Origin: Morchella semilibera
Taxonomy: Eukaryota; Ascomycota; Pezizomycetes; Pezizales; Morchellaceae
Length of the DNA: 64,000 nt
NCBI GenBank assembly: GCA_009192285.1
Contig: CM018603.1
Coordinates: forward strand, 3,216,588 to 3,280,587
Reading direction: 5' to 3'
Shown here one piece after another: positions 13,301 through 23,307 of this stretch. Position 1 is the stretch's first letter. Every line of letters starts with the position of its first letter. The translations under genes were made by a program, and so were the position numbers. The notes beneath the pieces are model-generated. The model worked only from the letters and a program-made list of their open reading frames with translations. It ran no database searches and was not told the origin of the DNA.

Positions 13301-14349
13301 AGCTCGAAACCCAGCCTGGCCAACCACGTTGAAGCTGTGCCCATTCAAATTAAGAGCCTCCAGTAAAGCTCCTCCTTCAATTGCTGGTAATTACAACTGC
13401 TCCTTACTCCAGAGGAGTAGGTGAATAGTAAGGTTTTTTTGGGTGCATAAGTACCCTAGGGTGTAGCTGTATGCACTAACTGCGGATGATGAACTGGGGC
13501 TGACGATGGTGAGGCTTGGATGGAAAATTTCCACGCTCCAATTTTTTCAGCCGCCAGCAAACGGCAAACCTTCGACATATAAAAATTTGTGAAGGTGATG
13601 TAAGACCAGGCGGACCTCGGTGGTTGCTGAAACAGGCAGCGGCGAGCGCATCTACATGCAACATAGGGCTGCTTGGTAGACTCGGTAAAGGATATTTTTG
13701 ACAAGAATGCCGGCTACTGCACAGTGGGAGGGAGGGAGGCAAGGAAGTATTTTCCAACGCCATCTTTCCCCCCTTCCTTCCTTTCTTCCTTCCCTCAATC
13801 ATATCCGTGCTAGTCAACCCGAAACGTTTTTTTTTCCTGCCTACCCGTCGATTTAGCATTGAAATCCATCTCTTTTCTTTTCTTTTTTTCCCTCTTCCTA
13901 TTTTTTGTTTCTTTTTTCATCACTCCGTAAAACAAAAAATGAAAAATGAATGCAAGATATGCGAAGTTCAACCCTGGAATGGTAGTGCGGTAGTTAAAAG
14001 TAGACGCGATGAATGCGTAAAGCATGCGCAGCCATGAAAGCGCATGTATGTATGTATGGATGTGGATATACTCGAGGTAGGTGGGCCTCTGTGGAGGTGG
14101 AGGAACAAAAACACGGGAGCTAAAATGTGTTCACGAAGATCCCATAAAAGAAACCTCGTCTGGAATGACCCGAAAGCAAGACCCCACCACTCATCACACC
14201 AGAAACCACTTCCTGGATGTGTGAGAACGTACTAGTGCTGCGGGAAGGCAATTCTATACGTAATGAAAAACCCGGGGTAGTTTAGCGGTGACAAGAAGAA
14301 CATAACGCCTTCGCATGGTAGTATTGCAAAAACCCCAACCATGTGAGCG

Positions 14350-15154
14350 CCTGAACTGCATCGTGACCACCTACCTACCTACCTCTCTCTATGGCTCTCT
14401 GCACTCAATCACTCCACTCACACTCGCTTTCTTTCGCTGTCTGTGTCTGATTCAACCAATCCTGGTTCTAACGGCTGGCTGGCGTTTGCTAGAGATCGAG
14501 CAGTATATAGCTCCAGCATTAACCTCACCGAATTACTGTCTCTTCAATAAGATTGCCTTTAATTCACTTTGCCAAATTCTCTTTTCTACACTTACGATAC
14601 AAGTTGAGTGTACAGTGCACATTAACCTACCCACTACATATATCCAATACAATACACACACACACGCACGCACACACTCACTCACTCACTCACTGCACTT
14701 TGTGTGATACCACTCAATTGCTTGGACCTTCAGCTCTCACAACAACCATAACATCCCATTAACAAACGGCTGTGAACCCAACACTTTCAGGGCTGCTCAG
14801 CTGTGAGTTTCCGTGGCTTTTGGGAATTAGGGTTTTCAGAGGAGAATGGATTTGGAAGTAAAAGAGCTACGACAGAAGATCTCATAAACAACTAGCTTCC
14901 CGCCCATCTCTTTTCAACCTTCAAGCATATAATTGCAACCCTGTTGGCTACATACTATTCCACAACTCCTACTTCGACCAAAGCTACCCGCCACAAACCT
15001 TACCCGCGACAGCTACTAGTGCCAGTTCTCTGTTTGCAACTACTAGTAGATTCACTTACCCAATTGATCAATAAGCCCCCCCCCCACCGTCACTCAACCT
15101 AATCCGTACACGTTTTCAGAGCGGCTAGCGCCCGAGGTTACTTACGGCATTTTT
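14350..15154 (+). promoter_or_regulatory. CT-rich leader/promoter region of LDB19
   Basis: Pyrimidine-rich DNA with CTACCTAC and CACACACA/CTCACTCA microsatellites just upstream of the arrestin start. Composition alone suggests a promoter and a long 5' UTR; no start site can be fixed. Short upstream ORFs exist (for example an ATG near 14846), so translational control is possible but unproven. Confidence 0.35.
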
Positions 15155-16576
15155 ATGCCCATATATCGCAACCTCACCTCCAAAGCCTCCCTAGGAAATA
15201 AATTTCCTCGACTCATCCCCTCTTCTGAAGAACCATCACCAGCCAGCTCAATGATATACCTACCCAATATCGAATCGCTATCCTCAAAGCAGGGAAGCTC
15301 CAAAAGACGCTTTTCTGGCTCCCGTTCTAGTAGTGAGGGCGTTCGCCCCATGCTTGAATCTTTCCGCTCCTCAAAATCAACGCTCAAGGCCAGTGCTGGG
15401 GCTGATCCAGAGATCAAGATGACAATTGAGTCACCGCCTCTCGTATGCTATGGTACACCCAAGGAGTCGAGTGGTGCACTTTTATCTGGCCTCATCCATC
15501 TGGAGGTCAAGGAGACGCAGACGTTCGAGAGTTTTACCATGTCATTAAAGGCGGAGTTTATTACAAGAAGACCAGTCAGCTCACACTGTAGAGATTGCAC
15601 CGTCAACACAAGTGACCTCCACAACTGGACTCTCATAGCGGAGCCTGTCCTTCTCAAAAAGGGCGTTCACACATACCCCTTCAGCTACCTCGTCCCGGGC
15701 CACCTCCCAGCAACAAACAACAATGCTTTGAGTAAGATCACATACAGCATTTCCGCATTGGCTATGAGCGTCAGGGGTGATGAGATCAAGTTCAAGCAGC
15801 CAATTACTATTCAGCGTGCCATCTTGCCCGGAATGGACCGCCACTCAGTCCGCGTCTTCCCCCCGACGAACTTGTGCGCTTCTATCAAGCTTCCCCCCGT
15901 TGTACATCCTGGAGGAGACTTCCCACTGGAGATCAGATTGGACGGGGTAGTGCCAAAGAAGAAGCAGACTAGGTGGCGGCTCAGGAAGATTTCGTGGCGG
16001 ATTGATGAGAATTGTCGTGTAGTATCTCCAGCTTGCAAGTCTCACAGCAGTAAGCTCGGTGGTGATGGAAAGGGTTTACTGCATGATGATTCGAGAGTAA
16101 TTGGATCGGGGGAACTGAAGTCAGGTTGGAAATCAGACTTTGAGGTGGATGGAGGCAAGATTGAGATGCAGTTTATGGCGGGTATTCCGGCGCACGCGGA
16201 GGCCGCTTGTGATGTCGACTCACCGTGCGGGATCGTTGTTTCGCATAACTTGATAGTTGAACTTATCGTTGCGGAAGAACACGTAAGTTTGCCAACGTCA
16301 ATCGGCCTTAATCTTGAACTACTTCATACTGACTAGCTTCCCCGCTACAGTGTCCCACACCTCCAGCCCGCCTAATAACTCCCACCGGCGCTGCACGTGT
16401 ACTTCGGATGCAATTCCACCTTGTCGTTTCCGACCGCGGCGGGTCTCGGAATCTCATGGGATGAGGAGGCTCCCCCCATGTATGAAAACGTTCCAGAAGC
16501 ACCCCCCAATTATTCCGGTATCCAGTGCGGTGATATCTCGGGGTTTCTACCACCAGACTATGCGCACAGCTGTTAA
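15155..16576 (+). CDS. LDB19: LDB19/ART1-type alpha-arrestin (ubiquitin-ligase adaptor)
   Basis: Members of this family bring Rsp5-type ubiquitin ligase to plasma-membrane nutrient transporters for endocytosis. Exon 1 (15155-16282) starts with a Ser-rich region and then carries the LDB19 domain: ESPPLVCYGTPKESSGALLS, HCRDC, PFSYLVPGHLPAT, RVFPPTNL, RWRLRKISWRI and the CDVDSPCGIVVSHNL end. An intron (16283-16350, GTAAGT, phase 0) leads to exon 2, which reads CPTPPARLITPTGAARVLRM as in the family. In the given sequence exon 2 hits TGA at 16462. Changing frame at the GGG run (16441-16443) recovers the expected GLGISWDEEAPPMYENVP and a stop at 16574-16576. I therefore annotate the full gene with a probable one-base error. 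The PPMY near the end is a PY motif (PPxY), the usual Rsp5 WW-domain ligand, which supports the recovered frame. Confidence 0.88.
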
Positions 16577-19500
16577 GTTTTGTTTTTGCTCTTACCGTCT
16601 ACATAACTTGCACCTAAATATCTTCAAACCTCTATAATTGCAGCTTTATACTATTACTCGTTCTTTTGTATGGGAGGTGTTCTTTGGTACTGTGTATTTT
16701 ACGCATTCAATGCCGGTGTTTTCTTTTCTTTTCTTTTTTTGTTATACTGTCCCCTTTTCCATCATATACTCTTATTTCACTATAGACTCATGGTTGTGTT
16801 GTTTTCGTTGTACAAAAGTATCTTTTTTTTTTGTCTATTTCCCTTATTTATTTTCTTTTTCCGGGTGAGCCCGGGTGAAGACTGGGGGTGTTGTGCCATA
16901 CTTATCATATGATGTATAACTAAAAGTCAGGATTCTGTATATGAACGTTGCTACGCTTAATGCATACACGAATTTCCTTTTGTTTTCCTTATGGACTTTG
17001 TTGGAGTGGAGGATATTCGAATATTGGAGAATGATGCAGAGGACAATATACCTAATAAACAGCCTTCTCGTGAAGCGAGAGGCTGGCTGTACCATTTGAC
17101 GAAAACTCTCTCATGATCTTCTACTCATTCGCGGGGAAGGAAGGGGGGGTACCATAGATAGGGAGAATATCGGAACGTTGAAACCTTGATACACTCCCGA
17201 TGATGATGATGATCATGACCGTCACTCCACAGCAACGCACGTTAACGTTATCCAGGTCACAACCCGGTTTTAAGCCCCCCACTGTGGGCGCGCCGCATCA
17301 TCATCTCATCTCATCGAAACAAAGTTATTTATATATAAACGGTTTTTTATATTATATCCGCCCCTATATCTAACATGTCTGATTTACAAACCCGTCTTTG
17401 TGCAACTTGCGGATCTTTGCGCGCGTCGTTGCCAAGATCATAAATAAGGTACATGTAGGTACATGTACTTACATGTAGATACAGGGGAACCATGTAACCC
17501 TACCCTATAGCTACATGTAGACTAGATACAACGTTCTATATATTAAATTCTAGACTTGTTTATCACGCAGTGGGTTACAGGTTCATGACTGTTTATTGTT
17601 TGCGTGTTTGGAGACTGTTACTATCTATGGTAAAATAGTAGCCTGGGTTCACTTCTACAATATCTACTTCGTACCACTGTAGCTTATATATAGGGATCGA
17701 GTAAAATAGATTCTTACAACGCAATGAGATGCACAGCCCATGGTCTATGTATCGGTCCCCGCGCCTTTAGGAATCGCCATTAGCCAATGACAATAATTTC
17801 ATAGTTCATGCCCCCCTGACTACGCGCGTTCGATCCTATAGGTTGACGCTCGATCAATGGGCCAGAGTTGATGGATTTCTTATCTGACGGTGACACCTAC
17901 TTATTTCTAGTGGTAGACTAGATTGAGCTTCGGGCGCAAGTCTGGATATAACATTCGCAGTGGACGATGACCTTTAAAGGATATAAATTATTCGCCCATT
18001 CCATCCCACATTCCAGGAGTTACTCATCGGAGTTTCTATGCACTCGGGAAGTATTTTTTTGTGGGAGAAAATGGAATGTGGCCTGGCCATCTGGTTAACA
18101 AACGACATAATTTTAAGACGATGTCGATTTAAAAACCAAATAGCGTTTAGACTCGATTGGAGCTCCATCACCACCAGTATATTATGGAGAATGATAGTTC
18201 ATTAAGGGACCGGGAGAGCTACTGGCTATATACTACTTGTCGAGATCAGCTTCTTTGTCCGCGGTCCGACTGTAATCCCATAAACCTAAGGCGTTATATA
18301 GTGCGGATTAGGCCTAGGACAACTAAATGTACTAACTATGGCTCTCTATATGTATCCGTTCGGCTAGTTGTTATCAATATACGTATTTCAAAGAGAACAT
18401 AAAATCTCACTATATGCAACTATCTTTATAATTTATCTTTTCAAAAGTCTTTCCCTACCTCTTTCCCTGCCTTCCAAATACCACCAGACAGCTGATAAGC
18501 GCATGGACTTTTAAGGAGCTTTTCCAAGAAACTTACCATAATATAAACGGGAGATCCGAAATTGTGAGTGGTAGGGTAAAAAAAAGGGGGGGGGGGAGGA
18601 AAGGTAGTATCATGAATGCAAATGAGGCCGGAGCTTGAAAGGCTTGGCTTGGCTTGGTATCGAGTGATATTTCATGATTGAACTATAACCATTGATTGAT
18701 TGATTGATAACCCATGTATGCAATCGATAGGCCATGATATATGACGGAAAACTGCGGGAATAAAAATAGGCCTAAAACAGCTTAGTTTATAGGAAGCTGA
18801 TATCGCATAACCTATATTATTATAGCTGGCTACCGCCATATGATCATCCGAACGGCTCAGATGAAGCGAGCCACGTTGGCTTTTCTCAATGCAACGCTAC
18901 TAGAAAGTTTAGGGTTTAAAGTTGATGTCTTATATATCCGTTGGGACTATCTTACAGAATGGTTGGTAGATGTGTGAGGCGCAAAATCATAGATTATCAC
19001 TCGATGTTTTGAAGTTTCCCCCAGATTGGAACGGAATTATTTACTTATACTTCATACACGCGTGTAGCCCGAAAATTATGGCAAAATTTTACCCCTTATA
19101 ATCTCCAGATTGGAAAGAGACTTGGCACGTAGGAAAGAACTATCGTAGACAATGAGAAATGCCCATATAATCACATTTATTAGCCATCATAGATCACAGG
19201 TAAGTTAGGGTGGATGGGGATATTGGCCCGGTAAGTCATATAAAATTAAAAGCTACCCTCCTCGAAAAGGGCTCGGTATTCCTACAGATGGCTTATTTGA
19301 ATAACTATGCAGGTCTAGGATTTCCATATACGTTTTAGATTACGCTAAATTAAAGTCAATAGGAATAGGATCCCCAAAACGAGTACAGAATGTATTGGCC
19401 CGAACCTTTCATCGAATGTACTTACAGGCTATTTTTGTACTAGCGGGCTTACTTCGCTAGTACCATTGTAATTACATGTAGTAGGGTTGCTTGCGTCTGT

Positions 19501-19837
19501 GCTGTGCAACACCCCCGTTCTTCAAGTTCAATTTTCATCAAACCGTACAAACTCCTTCAACTCACCTCAAACCGTATTATCAGTAATAATGTACACTCAT
19601 AAACGTAGGTGCTGGTTTCAGAGTTTGTACTAGAACGCTGCGGGGAGTTGTCATGCATACGTATAGTAGATACATGTACATAATATGTACCCTTGGTGTC
19701 CGAGTCTTTTTCTCACTCTTGGTTTTAAGACCTTTCAGGCCCGCTGTATTAAAGTCACCTTTTGCCAATGCTCATATATCCTGAGCTAAACCATCATTAA
19801 AGCTAAACAATTTTAACTCTTCAACTCCACATTCGCC
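16577..19837. other. intergenic region with no supported gene
   Basis: AT-rich DNA with several TACATGTA copies (a cluster of four at 17453-17520), a short GATT microsatellite near 18698 and a G run near 18588. No ORF shows family features. Confidence 0.5.
17450..17520. repeat. cluster of TACATGTA palindromes
   Basis: Four exact TACATGTA octamers lie within about 70 bp, separated by short GTAC-containing spacers. It is the densest cluster of a motif found across the non-coding DNA of this window. Confidence 0.8.
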
Positions 19838-20277
19838 GCGCCTGCAATTATACGGGTCAAAAATTGCCTCCTCACCCCATCAGGGATCTCTGCCTTCCCC
19901 TTGCTGTCCCCGCCCACGCCTAGCGCTCCGAGTGCGCCTAAGGCCCCCGGCGCTGCTATAACCTTCGAGTATACCCGCTAACAGGTCAACAGTGCCTTCA
20001 TCGACTTCTGGGGACCCTGCACTGACCTGGTGGCCGCCTCAACCTCTCCGGTTCTGTTTGTCTACAGAGCATAAACTCTGGCGATCTGCAAATCATAGTT
20101 TGCCCCTTGACTCTGAAGCCCATGGCATTAAAAGGCATCCGATTCACACGCATTGAGATTAGGAAGGCTATCATGAACACCATGACCGACTGCATCGAGC
20201 GTGGGAGGAGAACCGGTAGATCGAGGTTGGAGGATGGCAAGAGGGACTTTGTCACTGTCAAGAGGACTCTACACTAA
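19838..20277 (+). pseudogene. decayed paralogue of the downstream small secreted protein
   Basis: The plus strand can be read, with frame changes and an in-frame stop, as a relative of the protein at 20636-21199. The piece NSAFIDFWGPCTDL matches AQTAFWTRCGPDRN, SGDLQIIVCPLTL matches SERNILITVCPPGS, and FTRIEIRKAIMNTMTDCIER matches YTCDEVRRALMDIVANCTHR. The last block is open from 20068 to the stop at 20275-20277. No signal peptide can be read upstream. This is either a broken gene copy or a strongly diverged one with unrecognised introns; the former is more likely because the spacing leaves no room for normal introns. Confidence 0.6.
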
Positions 20278-20535
20278 GAGATTAGGCTTTTCCCTTGCGT
20301 GACTCGACAACAGAGACACGGACCGGCCTCTAGTTTTAGACAAATTTAATTCAGAAAAGAGCCCAGCCCAACTTCAAATTTCGAGCTCTTGGCGGGCTAT
20401 CCGCACCAAGATCCAGTCGCCAAGGACTCAGAAGTTGTTGAGGCCCCCCGCTACATAGGATTGGGGTCTAGATCATAGATCTTATATATCTACATATAGA
20501 GAGAACCGTTCCCAACAATTCCCCTAGTCTATCCA

Positions 20536-20603
20536 CTACACTACGTACAAAAATCAGCAGAATCAAACGCTACACTACGTACAAAAGTCAGTAGAATCAA
20601 ACG
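20536..20603 (+). repeat. 34-bp tandem duplication just upstream of the secreted-protein start
   Basis: Two adjacent 34-bp units starting CTACACTACGTACAAAA (20536-20569 and 20570-20603) differ at two positions. The second ends 33 bases before the ATG at 20636, so the repeat lies in the 5' UTR or core promoter. It may double a regulatory site; that is inference. Confidence 0.85.
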
Positions 20604-20635
20604 AATTCATTCAAACCAACCTCTCGTCCGCAGTC

Positions 20636-21199
20636 ATGAAAATCCAAGTCTTCGTCTTCGCCCTCTTGGGCCTCCTCTTCGTTCTTGCCGCGGCTGCTCC
20701 TACCTCCGACCTCAATACTCCTACCTCCGACCTCAATACTCCTACCTCCGACCTCAATACTCCTACCTCCGACCTCAAGACTCCTACCTCCGACCTCAAA
20801 ATTACCTCCGGCCTCAATAATGCCAGAGCTCTCTCTATAGAGTGCATTATTAAGGATCTCACCCTCGAGGGATTCTTTTTCGAGCCCTCCAGCAGGGACG
20901 TCTCCCGCGCTCAAACGGCTTTCTGGACGCGTTGTGGCCCGGATCGGAACGTTGGCACCCTCTTTTCCGATAGTAGGAAATGCCTGATAATCACCAGCGA
21001 GAGAAACATACTCATCACAGTGTGCCCCCCCGGTTCAGTGCCTGGACAACTCCCTTTCATGATCACCTACACTTGCGATGAGGTCAGAAGGGCCCTCATG
21101 GATATTGTGGCCAACTGCACCCACCGTGGAAAGATTAGCGGGATCTTGAGGCTCGACGGTAGAAGGGGCACTGTCACTATAGCAAGGCGTCGTGAGTAA
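20636..21199 (+). CDS. small secreted cysteine-containing protein with PTSDLNT repeats
   Basis: A single exon of 187 residues. Residues 1-21 are a clear signal peptide (basic Lys, then a Val/Phe/Leu/Ala core ending AAAAP). Residues 21-55 are five 7-residue repeats of the type PTSDLNT, encoded by a 21-bp minisatellite with almost identical DNA units. The mature domain (about residues 58-187) has six cysteines (IEC, RCG, KCL, VCPP, YTCDE, NCTH), enough for three disulfides, and a basic C-terminus. I do not recognise a family. A decayed relative sits 360 bp upstream, so this is a locally duplicated gene. Size, signal peptide, repeats and rapid divergence fit a fungal effector-like or cell-surface protein, but no function is shown. 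Confidence 0.75.
   Translation: MKIQVFVFALLGLLFVLAAAAPTSDLNTPTSDLNTPTSDLNTPTSDLKTPTSDLKITSGLNNARALSIECIIKDLTLEGFFFEPSSRDVSRAQTAFWTRCGPDRNVGTLFSDSRKCLIITSERNILITVCPPGSVPGQLPFMITYTCDEVRRALMDIVANCTHRGKISGILRLDGRRGTVTIARRRE
20698..20802 (+). repeat. coding 21-bp minisatellite (PTSDLNT x5)
   Basis: Five in-frame units of CCTACCTCCGACCTCAATACT type follow directly after the signal-peptide codons. Near identity of the units points to recent expansion or gene conversion. Confidence 0.9.
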
Positions 21200-22008
21200 T
21201 GGTGAGTCTGGGGCTAGGTCCCTTTTGGGCCTGGCTTTCTTCGTTATATAGGAAGTATAATAAAATAAAATTTACTTCTTAATTTCTTAAATTTGTGTCC
21301 CTTCTTCGTGATATATTGTCGTAGAAAAAACAGGGGAAAAATCTTTCCCTACTGTATTATACAGAACCAGTGTGGGTCGAATGTAAAGGTCCAAAATATA
21401 CAAAAGAGCAAGAGTTTCCACACACATCGGGTTCAAATGTAAACGTTTTACCGGTAAAGCATAGTTTTGTTCGTCACCTTCGTAATATATTTAAATCTTG
21501 TACTTGATCCATGTTATAGTATAAAGCAGCATAAAGACTGAAATTCAGTGCTTATACAGTATACTACAGTGGTAGAGGATTTACTCCGTTCGTAAAGTTA
21601 CTTTTGATGGTTATGATGTCTAGTATAACCAAAAAGGTAGCGAGCTAGGCCGACAAGGGTAATTTGTAGTTAACTGAAATTAAATACATGTAGGTACAAG
21701 TATGCACACCACCAGCTAACCGTAGAGTATAATATATACATTTAGTTAGGGCTCAGTCCCAGTTAGGTTAGTAAGGCTAGGTTAGGTTAGGTTAGTTAGG
21801 TAGGGTGGTTAGTATATAAGAAAATCTCCGTAATTGGAGAATTTAAAAGGATTTAGACTCTGTGTGATATTTCCTGGACCTAGTTTGACTACCGCACTGA
21901 AATCACAGAATACCACTCGAGGTCCGAGAATTATGAAACCCAGGTTTTTATAAAATAATAAATACTGATAATAAATGACTATGCTATGATGCAATCGTAT
22001 TGCCTTCA
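21200..22008. other. intergenic region with degenerate GGTTA repeat
   Basis: AT-rich DNA between two genes pointing toward each other. Around 21743-21812 there are several GTTAGG/GGTTA units with interruptions, loosely like interstitial telomeric repeats. Nothing else is recognised. Confidence 0.5.
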
Positions 22009-23307
22009 TCAACCTGATGTATCACCCGAGTCCCTTCCTGATCTCACGGATCGCGAATCCCCAGAACCTCTGTTCTTGAACAACCTCTCAAGGAGCATAT
22101 TGGTCTCAATTTCTCTCGCCTCACTCTCATTGGCCCGTAATTTTTCCCTGTTATGGAGTTCATCAGCCTGCCTAAGCAGTGCTGTGAGCGCAACTAGCCG
22201 TTGGTTCTTTTTATTTATCCTGTATAGTAGGCTTTTCACTGCGGTGTCCTGGTCTTTTAATGTCCTTTGATACGTTACAGAGGATTTGCTGTGTCGGGAA
22301 CCTGGTCCACTAACGCCTCCGTGCTGAACCTCAGCTAGCCTAGCGTAGCTTTCACGAGCCGTGGTAGCGATCAATTGGTTGATCTGTTTGATATCCTCAT
22401 CGAAGCTCTTCAGCTCATTATCATCAAGCGACATGGAAAATCGATCATTGAACGCTGTTGCTGCTTCGATATCACTCATCACTGAGCGGCTAATTGTAAG
22501 GGGTGTGAGGCCCATTTCTGCCATAAGGGAATCATTGTATTCAGATGGTGGATAGGCGGCTTTGGAGGAGCCGAGAATCTCACAATTTGGTGGTGGAAGC
22601 GGACTACTGTTTTCAGGTTCGTGTTCTTCGATACATGGCTCACCCGACGGCGTGTACCCTACCACCCTCCAGACCTTTTTGCCCATCCCTACTTTGTTTC
22701 CAATTATTCCCCCTCTGATGCTCCTTCCATCCAACTCATACATCTCGGGCATGTCACTTTCCTCCTTCCCCTCCTCAACTACAGTTGCCTCAATGGTTTT
22801 TTGGGGAACCTCCGGATTTTTTTCCTCCACTGGCTTCTTGACCTCCCCTGTCACCTCTTCTCCACAAACGCTTGGAATGGCGCCCTCATTGATGTGAAAC
22901 ACGCCCTTCTGATCCGTCTGCAATATCTCGCCAATCTTACTTTCCACCTCCCACAATAAGTCGTTGATCGCGTCTTCCCTCGTCACCCACTTCTTCCCCT
23001 TCGCTTTACACTCCTTCCTCCACAATATCCTTGAGTTGAAATCAATATGCGAGTCGCGTAGCGAGCACGCCTTTGGCAGTATCAGCGCTGTACACGCATT
23101 CGAGACGCCATTGTTGAACGTGTGGTAGAAGGTTATTAGCTGAACCTCTTGCCCAAAGAGCCATCTACAATTCTCTACAATACCCATGGCTTTTAGTATG
23201 AACGAGATCGAGAGCCTGGAAGAACAACTTGACAATAAATCATTAGCTTGCTCACCTAGTACCTGCTCCCGCCGTTGGGAGCTCATTGGCTTTTCGTCGC
23301 CGTCCAT
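22009..23307 (-). CDS. uncharacterised 432-residue protein with C-terminal coiled coil
   Basis: An intronless ORF of 432 residues on the minus strand, starting MDGDEKPMSSQRREQ. Residues about 30-130 look globular (SFILKAMGIVENCRWLFGQ, HIDFNSRILWRKE, INDLLWEVESKIGEIL). Residues 135-200 are Glu/Val/Pro-rich and probably disordered. The part from about 285 to 415 is charged and helical with coiled-coil character (NRFS... KSFDEDIKQINQL, KDQDTAVKSLLYRINKKNQR, REIETNMLLERL). The C-terminus is Ser/Arg/Gly-rich. I see no signal peptide, membrane segment or catalytic motif and recognise no family. An open frame of this length and ordinary composition argues that it is a real gene, possibly lineage-specific. 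It converges on the secreted-protein gene. Confidence 0.6.
   Translation of the reverse strand: MDGDEKPMSSQRREQVLGEQANDLLSSCSSRLSISFILKAMGIVENCRWLFGQEVQLITFYHTFNNGVSNACTALILPKACSLRDSHIDFNSRILWRKECKAKGKKWVTREDAINDLLWEVESKIGEILQTDQKGVFHINEGAIPSVCGEEVTGEVKKPVEEKNPEVPQKTIEATVVEEGKEESDMPEMYELDGRSIRGGIIGNKVGMGKKVWRVVGYTPSGEPCIEEHEPENSSPLPPPNCEILGSSKAAYPPSEYNDSLMAEMGLTPLTISRSVMSDIEAATAFNDRFSMSLDDNELKSFDEDIKQINQLIATTARESYARLAEVQHGGVSGPGSRHSKSSVTYQRTLKDQDTAVKSLLYRINKKNQRLVALTALLRQADELHNREKLRANESEAREIETNMLLERLFKNRGSGDSRSVRSGRDSGDTSG

Larger units (their letters stand above)
6319..15154. other. long gene-poor region
   Basis: Nearly 9 kb with no ORF that resembles a protein family; 7.0-9.2 kb is almost free of ORFs over 60 codons on either strand. 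This is probably decayed repeat DNA, but I could not identify a family. A hairpin element lies at 10202-10326 (separate entry). From about 14.3 kb the DNA becomes CT-rich with CTAC and CACA/CTCA microsatellites, as is common upstream of fungal genes; this is probably the LDB19 promoter and leader. Confidence 0.5.

Noticed and set aside
13456-13859. 127-residue minus-strand ORF
   Set aside because: Driven by a purine-rich GGAAGG tract; low complexity.
19998-20261. 87-residue minus-strand ORF
   Set aside because: It is the antisense shadow of the decayed secreted-protein copy, whose plus-strand similarity is convincing.
20698-20802. CRISPR-like regular repeats
   Set aside because: Units are contiguous and in frame without spacers; a coding minisatellite in a eukaryotic gene.
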